The position numbers and the translations under genes are program-made. The notes beneath the pieces are model-generated. The model was not told where the DNA came from and ran no database searches. It worked only from the letters and a program-made list of their open reading frames with translations. A DNA stretch of 64,000 bases from Anadara kagoshimensis (lineage: Eukaryota; Mollusca; Bivalvia; Arcoida; Arcidae): positions 30,877,508 through 30,941,507 of the forward strand of contig CM037869.1 of the NCBI GenBank assembly GCA_021292105.1. Direction: 5' to 3'. Shown piece by piece: positions 50,301 to 55,395 of this stretch (its first letter is position 1; the number at the start of each line of letters is the position of its first letter).

Positions 50301-52052
50301 TAATTGTGATTTCTCTTGTGGAGTTTTTAAAGTCTTTATATGCAACAAGACTACATTTTAAATAATCTTTGCTTTTAAATAGCTACCAGCTATGAAGAGT
50401 TGTCGTCAAATCTTTCTTTATTTCACCATCCATGTTTTTTCAAATTGTATCATATTTTGACTACAACTGCATTGTGTCAATGTATTAGACATTCCAGCTT
50501 AATATTTTTTATTTCAAATATCCAGAGTACTTCAAACAAAGTGAATGGTAAAGCATTTACTCTATCGTCATGGATTGGAAACAAACTGCCTCCCTCATAC
50601 CAGGACATCTTGAAACTTATAGAACTGGTAGACAGTTGGGTTGAATCTGGAGAATCTGAATTGATTACTGTTCTATGCCCGTAAGTAGTATACATTATTT
50701 TAGTATTAAAAATTGTCCTTATACCTTGACAGTATTTTGTTGTTGAGTAACGACGTTTTACGCTTCAGTTATATTCATTGACCTTTATTAAAATTCTCCT
50801 ACCCAAAGACAACCTCTGTAATATCTCGATCGAACTGACATTTTATATCAAATAATTTCACTAGGTCTTTTGCCAAGACAGCTTCCATGAACCATTATTT
50901 ATGACTTTTTAATTTGAAATTCAAATGCCCTGTCTCGACAGATTGCATGCATGTCTAATTTAGGAACACGAAAATAACTTGTCTAGCTTTACTTTAAATT
51001 TTTGTACATCTGAATAACCTTTTTTGAGATAAAACCATGCGTCCTGATTCGTATTATTATTATTTAAAGATCTGAGATATAAGTAAACAAAACAGACTCC
51101 AATTATTTATTATAATACGAACATTTCAAAACTTTTTGAAGCATCAAATAAATCTTAATAAAGTGTATTTGATTGGTCTTCACCATCACACACAAAATAG
51201 CTCATTAACATTGTTTTGTGCATTGCGGAGCACCCGACCTCACTTCCTTTGTCAAAATATTACCTTACTTTGAGATAGTGGTTTGGACAAGGATTGGTAT
51301 GTTTGTTTTATTCATGTGTAGTATTTGCTTATTTACGATTAGTTTTAGAAAATTAATTTGAATAAATAAAGCTTTTTCCGAATGTTTATTGTTTTTACAG
51401 TAATGGTGTAACGGCGAGCGGCTTATTTTGTGTTGTACGTGATTTGATTAATTATCTCAAAGTTAGTGGAGAGATTGATATTTTTCAAACAGTTAGAAAG
51501 ACAAAAGTTCGTCGAATTGAGTGTATCTCAACTTTCGTAAGTATTCTTTTTTGTTCTCATTCTGATGATTAGAATATCTAAATTTTCTAAAATGACACAC
51601 ATGTATATAAAGAGTTTACATGCAATAAAGGACATACCGAAAAAAAAGTGATTATACAATAGCCAGTTGATTACAATAAATGCTTACATAAAGGAGATGG
51701 TTATTTCGAAATTAATTGAATTTATGTTCATTTGAATGCATTTAAGATATTTTTATGCTATAGACTGTTAATTGCAATGAAACACTTACATAAAAGAGAT
51801 GGTGAATTCTACATTAATTGAATTTATGTTCATATGAATGTAATTTAAGAATTTTATCATAATTTTATACAATAGACAATTAATTACAACGAAACAAATA
51901 CACAAAGGAAACGGCTATTTCGAGATTAATTGAATCTATGTTCATATAAATGTAATTTAAGGATTTTATTTTATTTTCAGGAACAGTACCGGTATTGTTA
52001 TGAAGTAGTAAATGCTTACCTGGAATCAGACAATGTATATGCTAATTGCTAA
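26870..52052 (+). CDS. Receptor-type protein tyrosine phosphatase with F5/8C-like and EGF-like domains, 26 exons, one frameshift
   Basis: Type I membrane receptor that would remove phosphate from tyrosines of cytoplasmic substrates. Joined exons encode 1,086 residues if the exon 18 frameshift is bridged: signal peptide 1-18; F5/8C/fucolectin-like domain about 20-170 with WWQVDL; five 8-Cys EGF-like modules 171-397; membrane helix about 417-438 followed by KRRR; PTP domain D1 about 510-790; degenerate D2 about 850-1080. D1 has KNRF (553-556), DYINANYID, DFWRMVWH, KCSKYWPE, WPD (691-693) and HCSAGIGRTGT (723-733). D2 has WIG for WPD and lacks the CX5R arginine. Every junction has GT/AG and matching phase. 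As written, a missing base at about 45042-45045 brings a TGA at 45058-45060 after residue 755. No exact ortholog is claimed; the gene could be a real pseudogene, a polymorphic null or a base-call error. Confidence 0.88.
27000..27430 (+). repeat. Two diverged tandem copies of a TATACCCC-type repeat, intron 1
   Basis: GATTTTGTAAACGAGTTCAG and GATTTTGTAAGCGAGTTCAG mark the two units. TTATACCCCGATTCAAAAAG then AGGGGGGTATA lies between. Related sequences occur at 37866-38275, 41495-41745 and 49335-49875. The 103-codon frame at 26870-27181 runs from exon 1 into this repeat and is not coding past 26924. Confidence 0.6.
27433..27690. mobile_element. Small TIR element, same ends as 10501-11250
   Basis: CAACATTGACCTGTCCGTTT with AACCTTTCATTGGGAATATTC at the left. 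GAATATTTAAATCAAAGGTC followed by AAACGGACAGGTAAATTGTG at the right is its inverse. About 258 bp, no coding. Confidence 0.65.
27860..27985 (+). mobile_element. SINE 3' part, intron 1
   Basis: GTAGCTGGTGACGTCTCGAT, ATTCTTGACTGGGATTTAAA and an AATCAATCAATCC tail match the RUDI-like body end. Confidence 0.65.
28155..28425 (-). mobile_element. RUDI-like SINE, full body, intron 1
   Basis: Antisense: TGGTTTAACGCCCAAGTCAG at the tail end. The head (CTGAGCTACCGTAGTGG) has box A in reverse and ACTCACGACCTCCCA at the anticodon/B region. A 95-codon frame at 28201-28488 is a shadow of this SINE. Confidence 0.8.
28463..28646. mobile_element. 184-bp palindromic MITE, TA-flanked, intron 1
   Basis: ATGGGGTTTGCCGCTGTACC at the left and GGTACAGCCGCAAACCCCAT at the right form a terminal inverted repeat matching at 19 of 20 positions, flanked by TA (28461-28462, 28647-28648). 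Inner sequence is also partly palindromic (GCGGAAC and GTTCCGC). Confidence 0.85.
28650..29541. other. Intron 1, remaining 3' part
   Basis: No gene. The CG-containing stretch TTTTCGCGGTTTTG to TTTTCGCGGAAATTTTGCG (29065-29190) has a weak counterpart at 13385-13510. Frames at 28737-29003 and 29264-29449 lack support. Confidence 0.4.
29542..29766 (+). CDS. Exon 2: F5/8C-like domain, first half
   Basis: Residues 19-93. Shows NIAKGKSATQSS, GADKAVDG, a Cys-rich GCTCCSHT and WWQVDLNVPSRIQTVKIFYR, the usual core of F5/8 type C/fucolectin-like galactose-binding folds. Acceptor TTAATTACAG; the donor GTAAAA is followed at once by a CT microsatellite. Confidence 0.9.
29779..29826. repeat. CT microsatellite, 12 bp past the exon 2 donor
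   Basis: 24 CT repeats directly after the exon 2 splice donor. Confidence 0.95.
29827..30792. other. Intron 2
   Basis: Contains a poly-A run (about 29960-29980) and AT-rich sequence. Two loosely similar segments (TTTCTCAGCTAAATTTGGCA and TTCCTTAGCTAAATTTTGAT, about 310 bp apart) suggest an old duplication that recurs at 34040-34150. No gene. Confidence 0.4.
30793..31023 (+). CDS. Exon 3: F5/8C-like domain, second half
   Basis: Residues 94-170. FRLAGFSLYLNNTTERRGKL, LCYKDSG, INCPYTATYVYIYNERL, and the closing strand YAVLELCEVEVYG. The acceptor TTCTACTGTAG is preferred over the nearby TTTCAG because it preserves phase and adds the expected YPF before RLAGF. The donor is GTAAGC in phase 1. Confidence 0.9.
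31024..32206 (-). other. Intron 3 with Penelope-like fragment
   Basis: 31618-31995 is an antisense Penelope-like 3' end: AACAAATATACTAGTCTATG, CCTGTTTAGCTAGCTACATC, GGGACGTCAAATATATCCAG, GCCTTGATAAGTCTGTGTTT. The rest has nothing recognised. Confidence 0.6.
32207..32347 (+). CDS. Exon 4: EGF-like module 1
   Basis: 141 bp, phase 1-1, residues 171-217. Eight cysteines (CPLLKYGNTC, ESC, IGC, VC, NC, GC, RC), MEGF/laminin-type spacing. It is two residues longer than the other four modules. Confidence 0.93.
32348..34251. other. Intron 4
   Basis: 33203-33294 is an imperfect palindrome (ATACCATATCTGACCGAGAT against ATACCATATGCCATATCAGA in reverse complement). 33765-33935 is an antisense Penelope-like tail (AACTTCCACCAGGATAGTGA, GGAAGGGTAAACACCTATTT). 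GGGTTATTAAACTGACTTTG at 32650 matches one arm of the hairpin at 45199. No gene. Confidence 0.5.
34252..34386 (+). CDS. Exon 5: EGF-like module 2
   Basis: 135 bp, phase 1-1, residues 218-262. ACEIGRYGDKC, then DKNCSVGCKG and STGECDNGC, with eight cysteines. Donor GTAAAT. Confidence 0.93.
34862..34955 (+). other. tRNA-like sequence (degenerate), intron 5
   Basis: GATAGCTCAGCGGTTAAGTA is a box A and GAGTTCGAATCCC a box B, 60 bp apart as in a tRNA with a long variable arm or a SINE head. The acceptor stem does not pair convincingly and no SINE body is recognised. Probably a tRNA pseudogene or SINE remnant. Confidence 0.4.
34956..35885. other. Intron 5, remaining part
   Basis: AT-rich, nothing recognised. 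Short frames at 35148-35348 and 34923-35228 have no support. Confidence 0.4.
35886..36020 (+). CDS. Exon 6: EGF-like module 3
   Basis: 135 bp, phase 1-1, residues 263-307. GCIDGKYGEIC, LNCSKNCLNITC, TGYCNFGC. The NIT sequon is a possible N-glycosylation site. Donor GTATGA. Confidence 0.93.
36225..36485 (-). mobile_element. Penelope-like 3' end, antisense, intron 6
   Basis: AAAACTGGCAAATTAGATTA, TGCTGTTTAGCTAGCTACAT, GGGCATAAAACTTCTTGAAA and GCCTTGATAAGCATG in family order. It has no frame. Confidence 0.6.
36893..37027 (+). CDS. Exon 7: EGF-like module 4
   Basis: 135 bp, phase 1-1, residues 308-352. ACLDGLYGVNC, KKCSEGCQQGGC, SGHCNNDC. Donor GTAAGT at 37028. A decayed copy of the exon end with its donor lies 70 bp downstream (37069-37103). 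A poly-His stretch seen in the continuous frame is intronic microsatellite. Confidence 0.92.
37069..37103 (+). repeat. 70-bp-offset duplicate of the exon 7 end with decoy donor
   Basis: CAAGGGTTTGATAGTGACAA through ATTGTAAGTG mirrors CAAGGATTTGACGGTGATAA through GTTGTAAGTA at 37000-37033. The duplicate donor at 37098 is still GTAAGT. A CAT microsatellite (37043-37066) lies between the two. Confidence 0.75.
37691..37825 (+). CDS. Exon 8: EGF-like module 5
   Basis: 135 bp, phase 1-1, residues 353-397. SCIVGLFGNTCEQNCSENC, MHCNRQTGGC, GCTNGWGGDNC. The donor GTAAGA is followed within 10 bp by a CT microsatellite. Confidence 0.92.
37866..38275 (+). repeat. TATACCCC-type repeat, intron 8
   Basis: TTTTATAACCCCCGCTTCGA, CTATCCGTCTGTCCGAAACA, GTTTTCTCAGCAACTACTAA, and a second half unit at 38110. 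Same family as 27000-27430. It follows the CT microsatellite at 37835-37858. Confidence 0.6.
38358..38392. repeat. 35-bp poly-A run, intron 8
   Basis: A run of 35 A, preceded by AACAAACATACCAATTCATG (38328-38348), the antisense start of a Penelope-like tail that is cut off by the A run. Confidence 0.9.
38804..38933 (+). CDS. Exon 9: membrane helix
   Basis: Residues 398-440. A short stalk (VSLTPGEGGFQGINNPAPT) leads into VIGVLSAVILVIGIMVLIIV with LIKRR after it. The positive residues on the far side give the type I orientation. It enters in phase 1 and leaves in phase 2. Confidence 0.92.
39090..39190 (-). mobile_element. Short Penelope-like tail fragment, intron 9
   Basis: GAAACTGGCAAAATAAGTAA and GTTTTTCCACCAAAGAAGTT, then GGTAAGCACC. 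Antisense, about 100 bp. Confidence 0.5.
39287..39363 (+). CDS. Exon 10: juxtamembrane segment
   Basis: 77 bp, residues 441-466: RRSTEGRNTSKAPTVDSVDQ then IAPPAR. Polar, probably flexible. Donor GTAAGT, phase 1. Confidence 0.85.
39364..39720. other. Intron 10
   Basis: AT-rich, nothing recognised. Confidence 0.4.
39721..39917 (+). CDS. Exon 11: juxtamembrane to D1 start
   Basis: Residues 467-532. A Ser/Asn-rich linker, IYENTAEVYYNF, then IKDYISQKSREDFQKEYG, the helix that precedes R-PTP D1 domains. The EIYENTAEVYYN tyrosines are plausible phosphosites (inference). Donor GTAAGT in phase 0. Confidence 0.92.
39950..40350 (+). mobile_element. Penelope-like RT end and tail, sense, intron 11
   Basis: Starts in the last part of the RT (AAGCCTAGGCTTATCAATAC, CTCAAAAAGTTTGC, TCTGGATATGTTTGACGTTC), then the tail with GGTGCTTACC, TTGGAAGGTCATGTGG and GCTTTCGGATTGCGG. 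Frameshifted. Confidence 0.7.
40356..40671. other. Intron 11, 3' part
   Basis: Nothing recognised. A - strand frame at 40356-40574 is unsupported. Confidence 0.35.
40672..40759 (+). CDS. Exon 12: D1, pTyr loop
   Basis: Residues 533-561. MFPDGTQFPYDHSKRPNNKL then KNRFQKAYC. The pTyr-recognition loop is KNRF rather than the KNRY of most PTPs. Confidence 0.9.
40765..40965 (-). mobile_element. Penelope-like tail, antisense, just inside intron 12
   Basis: Begins 5 bp after the exon 12 donor GTAAGT: AACAAACATACTTATCCATT, ACGTGAACTTCCACCAGGGA, GGTGCTCCGGAAGGGTAAGC, CTGTTTAGCTAGCTACACCC. One of the best-preserved tails in the window. Confidence 0.75.
41180..41330 (-). mobile_element. Degraded Penelope-like tail, intron 12
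   Basis: TTACCACCAGTTAAGTAAGA, GTGCTCCAGAGAGGTAAATA, GCTAAGTAGCTATATCCGTC. Antisense. Confidence 0.5.
41495..41870. repeat. TATACCCC-type repeat (antisense) and TIR-element end, intron 12
   Basis: 41495-41745 has a poly-C start, GGACGGAAGGACGGACGGAC and TTAAGCGGGGTATATAA. 41795-41850 repeats the left end of the TIR family (GCATTGACCTGTCCGTTTGA, CCTTTCATTAGGAATATTCA). Confidence 0.55.
42073..42149 (+). CDS. Exon 13: D1
   Basis: Residues 562-587. YDHSRVVLKS, then DSDYINANYID, the invariant PTP strand. Phase 1 to 0. Confidence 0.93.
42519..42555 (+). CDS. Exon 14: D1, 37-bp small exon
   Basis: RVDTPKYYIATQ, completing the YIATQGP motif with exon 15 (residues 588-599). Acceptor TATTACAG and donor GTTAGT. 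Confidence 0.9.
42556..43052. other. Intron 14
   Basis: No coding sequence or known repeat seen. Confidence 0.4.
43053..43150 (+). CDS. Exon 15: D1
   Basis: Residues 600-632. GPKDDTVRDFWRMVWHVKSS then VIIMLTNLTEKGK, classical PTP motifs. Confidence 0.94.
43151..43784. other. Intron 15
   Basis: A faint antisense retroelement-tail trace at 43355-43430 (AACAAACACAAACCTACCAC, GTGTTCCAGAAGTGTTTGC). Otherwise nothing. Confidence 0.35.
43785..43916 (+). CDS. Exon 16: D1
   Basis: Residues 633-676, phase 0-0. IKCSKYWPES, then ESAREFSTYTIREFRIENTR. Donor GTAAGT. Confidence 0.94.
43917..44615. other. Intron 16
   Basis: AT-rich, nothing recognised. The frames at 43824-44069 and 44111-44320 run on from exon 16 or are shadows. 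Confidence 0.4.
44616..44761 (+). CDS. Exon 17: D1, WPD loop to catalytic Cys
   Basis: Residues 677-724. HFTAWPDHGTPDP with the general-acid Asp693, ending in YIVHC with the catalytic Cys724. It ends in phase 2 within the signature-motif serine codon. Confidence 0.95.
44804..44990 (+). repeat. 55-bp tandem repeat of the 3' splice site and P-loop exon start
   Basis: GTATAGG (or GTATAAG) occurs at 44807, 44862, 44917 and 44972, exactly 55 bp apart. The last lies in exon 18. Units also share a TTTTACTTT.TAAG-like acceptor tract: complete before 44857 (TACTTTTAAG) and 44967, and TTTACTTTGTAAG before 44912. The exon edge that encodes the P loop has therefore been duplicated upstream. Confidence 0.8.
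44967..45101 (+). CDS. Exon 18: D1, P-loop arginine; contains the frameshift
   Basis: Residues 725-770. SAGIGRTGTYLAFDALFEYG then KRTGR. After this the frame is one base short: the open reading continues LKYLST and stops at TGA 45058-45060, whereas the +1 frame gives FEYVKNMRKDRMNMVQTL, the expected PTP sequence. The AAAA at 45042-45045 is the likely site, because one more A would restore family sequence. Phase also demands 136 bp rather than 135. The donor GTAAGA is intact. Confidence 0.9.
45102..46632. other. Intron 18 with two dyads
   Basis: 45199-45262: GGGTTATTAAACTGATATTG and its inverse CAATATCAGTTCAATAACCC (19 of 20 positions) form a long stem. 46207-46243: GTTAGCGTGCA and TGCACGCTAAC form a perfect 11-bp stem with a 15-nt loop. 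The rest is AT-rich with no gene. Confidence 0.6.
46633..46794 (+). CDS. Exon 19: end of D1
   Basis: Residues 771-824. DQYIFLNEVFTEAFDFEDTS follows QTL of exon 18 and gives the Q-loop and last D1 helix. An acidic linker ends in RIQTEFK. Phase 0-0. It lies downstream of the frameshift but is itself intact, as are all later exons. Confidence 0.92.
46795..47274. other. Intron 19
   Basis: Nothing recognised. Confidence 0.4.
47275..47374 (+). CDS. Exon 20: D1-D2 linker
   Basis: Residues 825-857. NLQSRKRSYGREEFKASLLK then KNRHKIKPNCPMA. Very basic. The KNR element corresponds to the start of D2. Donor GTAAGT, phase 1. Confidence 0.88.
47455..47680 (-). mobile_element. Penelope-like tail, antisense, intron 20
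   Basis: GGAACTGGCAAAACAGGTTT, ACGTGAACTTCCCACTAGTG, GTGCTCCGGAAGGATACGCA, GACGGTAATAAAACTTTTGA. 5'-truncated. Confidence 0.65.
47832..47890 (+). other. Possible alternative terminal exon (weak)
   Basis: The acceptor TTGTGTTATAG is followed, in the phase left by exon 20, by CDFLPHKNRPERIKETNIT and TGA at 47888-47890. If used, the receptor would lack D2. There is no polyadenylation signal of note nearby and no second line of support. Confidence 0.2.
47970..48043 (+). CDS. Exon 21: D2 start
   Basis: Residues 858-882. SEQYRPFINSRSPGGTNYFN then AVLLP, the D2 counterpart of DYINA...LP. Donor GTAAGA, phase 0. Confidence 0.9.
48055..48500 (-). mobile_element. Penelope-like 3' end, antisense, intron 21
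   Basis: AACTTCCACCTCGGAAGTGA, GGTGCTCCGGAATTATAAGC, CTCCTGTTTAGCTAGCTACA, GATGACGGCCATAAAACTTT, AGCCTTGATAAGCCTAGACT, reaching CACCATGAGCAGGAGAACCA in the former RT. The 64-codon + frame here is a shadow. Confidence 0.7.
48740..48868 (+). CDS. Exon 22: D2
   Basis: Residues 883-925. SFNKKAGYAVSHFPLLETVV then DFWSLIIDHHSTTILLLD, matching the TQ.PL..T..DFW..V region of D2 domains. Phase 0-0. Confidence 0.92.
48869..49955 (+). repeat. Intron 22 with TATACCCC-type repeat (49335-49875)
   Basis: TATACCCCTCACAAACGAAG then TTTGGGGGTATATAGG, ACCTTGTCCGTCTGTCCCGC, and a closing GGAAACGGGGGTATTAGTC. The ends look like an inverted TACCCC/GGGGTA pair. The 48869-49330 part has nothing recognised. Confidence 0.5.
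49956..50078 (+). CDS. Exon 23: D2
   Basis: Residues 926-966. IEKWFPIESLQKEYGPFSVT then an Asn-rich loop and QSYEYSVTEK. The donor GTTGGT is weaker than the others, but phase and homology support it. Confidence 0.85.
50526..50680 (+). CDS. Exon 24: D2, degenerate WPD loop
   Basis: Residues 967-1017. FTLSSWIGNKLPPSYQDILK with WIG (982-984) in place of WPD, ending ELITVLC, where the HC of the signature is LC (Cys1017). Donor GTAAGT, phase 2. Confidence 0.92.
50681..51400 (+). other. Intron 24
   Basis: 51225-51310 is a short sense Penelope-like tail (GCGGAGCACCCGACCTCACT, GGACAAGGATTGGTATGTTT). The rest has nothing recognised. Confidence 0.5.
51401..51536 (+). CDS. Exon 25: D2, degenerate P loop
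   Basis: Residues 1018-1063. PNGVTASGLFCVVRDLINYL, then VRKTKVRRIECISTF. The loop reads C-PNGVT-A, so the CX5R arginine is alanine (1023). The fold is kept without catalytic residues. Confidence 0.93.
51661..51975. repeat. Three ~115-bp tandem repeats in the last intron
   Basis: AAATTAATTGAATTTATGTT, ACATTAATTGAATTTATGTT and AGATTAATTGAATCTATGTT mark the three units. Each also has ACATAAAGGAGATGG or a close variant. The array runs up to the branch-point region of exon 26. Confidence 0.85.
51981..52052 (+). CDS. Exon 26: C-terminal end and stop
   Basis: Residues 1064-1086. EQYRYCYEVVNAYLESDNVY then ANC and TAA at 52050-52052. EQY..CY..V is the closing helix of D2. The DNA of this exon is repeated downstream in the 3' flank. 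Confidence 0.93.
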   Translation, partial: EQYRYCYEVVNAYLESDNVYANC

Positions 52053-52960
52053 TGAAGATATTATGCTGTGTCGGTATTGTAAGAATTTAAAATGGAATTG
52101 GACTATGTACATCAATTGCTATTGTCGTTCTAGTGTACATATAATGCTGTGTCGTTGATGTTATGAATTCATGAAGGGAAATCTGACACTATGTATGTTA
52201 TTTTTTATCAAAACTCTAGTGTAGATATTATACTGTGCCGGTATTGCTATAATTAATGAATGCAATCTGACAATTTGTCATCATGTATGCCAATTGCTAT
52301 TGTAACTTTAATGAATATACAATACTTCGTTGCTGTTGTTATGAATCCATGAATAGAAAACTGACAATATGCATGTGAATTTATTCTTTATCAATCTTGC
52401 TAGAATTACGCAACGGAATCCGACAATAGATGTGCCAATTATTTTTGTAGTTTTAATGTATATATAATACTTTGATGCTACTGTATTGTTGTGAATTCAT
52501 GAAAAGTAATCTGACAATAAGTATGCCAATTTATGTCGAGTCATTCGTGCTAGAATACAAGAATAAAATCTGACAAAATATATGTAAATTGCTATTTTAG
52601 CTCTAATATGTGTCAGTTTTATTAGAATTATTGAACGGAATCTGACAATGAATATGCCAATTGCTATTGTGGCTGTAATGTAGATATAATGCTTTGATGC
52701 TATTTTCATGAATTCATGAACATATATCTGACAATATGTATGCAAATTGTTGCTGTATCAATTTTGCTAGAATTATTGAACGGAATCTGACAATATGTAT
52801 GCTAATTGACTTTGTGTCAGTTTTGTAAGAATTAATGAACGGAATCTGACAGTATATATTATGTAAATTGCTATTTGAGCTTTAGTGTAGATAAAATAAT
52901 GTGTTGTTGTTGTTGTTATGAATTTAAAAATGAGAATCTGACAATATGTATGTCATTAGG
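52024..52960. repeat. Degenerate ~75-bp tandem array seeded by exon 26
   Basis: About 13 copies of a GAATCTGACAATATGTATGC then CAATTGCTATTG unit. The first copy is coding: GGAATCAGACAATGTATATG then CTAATTGCTAATG contains the stop codon. The intervals alternate between about 60 and 90 bp. Intervening words (ATAATGCTGTGTCGGTATTG, GAATTCATGAA) also recur. It probably makes up the 3' UTR. Confidence 0.8.
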
Positions 52961-53401
52961 GATGACATTAACCTCATTATAGGCTTTTTTAATTTTTCAA
53001 ACATAAACAACTTACCTTTATTAATAAATGAATATCTGAAATTTACCAATTGGTATGCCGATGTCTAGGGTAGATTTAGTTTAAACTAAACAAAAAGATC
53101 TATATTTTTTATTTATATTAAGTTTATTTTTGTCAAACTTTTATGTTGTAATCTTTATATCAAATTCCATATCAAATTCATTCACAGAGTTGGAATATGA
53201 GAGTATTGCAGTTTTTGAGAGCGATACATTGCCTTAAATATCTGAATATGTGCAACGAAATTGTTTTTCTACAAAATAATTAAAAAATTTTCAAGATTTT
53301 TTTTTTTAAATTTGGGGAAAAATATAAAAATTTGGGAAAATATATTTATCAAAATAAAAGCATGATTTCAGCAGGAAAGCTAAGCTTTACTAGCTTGATT
53401 T

Positions 53402-53530
53402 TTTAGATTTTCTGTCTATAATAACATGTCCAATTTAGATTTTCTGTCTATAATAACATGTCCAATTTAGATTTTTTGTCTATAATAACATGTCCAATTT
53501 AGATTTTCTGTCTATAATAACATGTTCAAT
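53402..53530. repeat. 32-bp tandem repeat, four copies
   Basis: TTTAGATTTTCTGTCTATAA then TAACATGTCCAA, four copies with one or two changes. A single copy occurs in the duplicated segment at 56826. Confidence 0.95.
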
Positions 53531-53842
53531 TTTAAATGCTTCAAATAAGTTATGGATTTCCGTGTATAAGACTGTTTGTATCGTTATAAATGAGTGAACG
53601 GAAATCTTACAATATGTATTTCACTACGAAGTTTTTACCCTCATAACAGTCTTTGTTCATTAAATTTTCAAAAAACATTAACACATTAAAACTTATTGCT
53701 ATTGTATAAAACGAATTATCTTGCCATGTCACATATTATGTTCAGATTAATTTAAAAATATAAGTGCAATTGTAACTGTTACTAGTGTTATATACATATA
53801 TGTATATCTTTGTTTTAATTTGTTGTTTAACTAGTAAAATGT

Positions 53843-53848
53843 AATAAA
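53843..53848 (+). terminator. Candidate polyadenylation signal
   Basis: AATAAA in TGTAATAAAAGTAAAG, 1.8 kb after the stop codon. Other AATAAA words exist earlier in this AT-rich flank, so the choice is uncertain. Confidence 0.25.
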
Positions 53849-53904
53849 AGTAAAGTAGTGTATAACATTCAGTTATGTTTTTTTTAAAAAACCTTGAATT
53901 AATT

Positions 53905-54000
53905 GATTCATTGAATGGAGTTTTACGTTCCAGTCAAGAATATTTAATTTGTATCAAGACATCATCAGCTATATGTGAAGTAGATTTTTAGGTCTCTTAC
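53905..54000 (-). mobile_element. SINE 3' fragment
   Basis: TTGATTCATTGAATGGAGTT, TTACGTTCCAGTCAAGAATA, ATCAAGACATCATCAGCTAT. Antisense RUDI-like tail. Confidence 0.65.
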
Positions 54001-54183
54001 GAAGGACCCAATGACTTTCTTTTCTAAATTCCCAATACTTGTCAAAAGAGCAACCAATACCTATTTTCATTTCTATGTCACACAATGCCGGGGTTCGAAG
54101 CAAACTTTGAAGATATTGATCTGGTAAGTTGTAGCATATAGATAACATTCTCTCAAAGATCTTGAAGGACTTTTTAACAAGGG

Positions 54184-54517
54184 TGAGTGAGTAATGGTGT
54201 TTAACGTCCCAGTCAAGAATATTTCACTCATATCGAGACGTCGCCAGCTATAGGCGAAGGTGCAGAAATTTTGCCTGTGCCTTGCGCTTATGGCATTATA
54301 CAGCAGGGTTTTTTAGCGTGCCAAGCCTACCGTGACACGGGACCTTGTTTATTTTAAGTTCCCATCCGAAAGAACCGTGACTTTCATTTTGTAATGCCGA
54401 GTGCTTGGCGAAAGAACAGTCACTTCCAACTTTCAAGTATTGGGTCAGACCCGGCCGGGGTTCGAACCCACGACCTTTCACTTACGGAGCGAGCACTCTA
54501 CCAACTGAGCTACTTTT
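54184..54517 (-). mobile_element. RUDI-like SINE, full length
   Basis: The cleanest copy. In reverse complement it has AGTAGCTCAGTTGGTAGAGT, GTGGGTTCGAACCCCGGCC (box B, near consensus), GTCCCGTGTCACGG, AGCTGGCGACGTCTCGATAT and GACTGGGACGTTAAACACCA. The frames at 54296-54481 and 54394-54597 are SINE shadows. Confidence 0.9.
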
Positions 54518-54739
54518 TAACAAGGGAAACAATTTCTAATTATAACACTACCAATCCATACAAGGCGAGACAACTGTGTAGAAACTACGTAAAATAATCA
54601 AAACAATACTAATAAAGGGGCGACAACTATTGTTGTGTAATAATTAAAATATAAAATTTAAATTTAATTCATTGACAAGTCAGTCATAGGTTAAGGTTTA
54701 AAACTGATAATATCTACTAGACATATATTAGATATGTCA

Positions 54740-55395
54740 ATTGACTTATTTCAGTTTTGCTAGAATTATTGAACGGAATCTGACAATACATATGCCAATT
54801 GCTATTGTAGCTGTAATGTAGATAATACTTTGATGCTATTGTCATGAATTCATGAACGTGTATATGACAATATGTATGCAAATTGATACTGCATCAGTTT
54901 TGCTAGAATTATTAAACGGAATCTGACAATATATATGTAAATTGCTATTTTAGCTTCAGTGTAGCTGTGTTATAAATTCATAAATGAGAATCTGACAATA
55001 TTTTTATCATTAGGAATAAAATTAACCTCATTACAGACTTTTTTTAAATTTTTTAAACATAAACAACTTACTTTTGTTAATAAAAGGATATCTGAAATTT
55101 ACCAATTTGTATGCCGATTGCTATGGTAGATTTAGGTTAAACTAAACAAAAACAAAATATTTTTATTTCAATTCAGTTTATATTGTCAAGCATTTATGAT
55201 ATAATCTTAATATCAAATTCCATATTAAATTTATTCACAGAGTTAAAATATCAGAGTAATGCAGAGAAAGCGATATATTGTCTTAATTATCTGAATGTCT
55301 GCAACGAAACTGTTTTTCTACAAAATAATTTTAAAATTTTTGTTTAAACTTGGGGAAAAATATAAAAAATTGAGAAAATATATTATTCAAAACAA
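54740..55395. repeat. Segmental duplicate of the gene's 3' flank, left piece
   Basis: Matches 52620-53360 in order: TTTTGCTAGAATTATTGAAC, GGAATCTGACAATACATATG, GAATTCATGAACG, ATTAACCTCATTACAGACTT, AACATAAACAACTTAC, AAATTTACCAATTTGTATGC, CTTGGGGAAAAATATAAA. It continues after the insertion at 56781. Confidence 0.8.
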
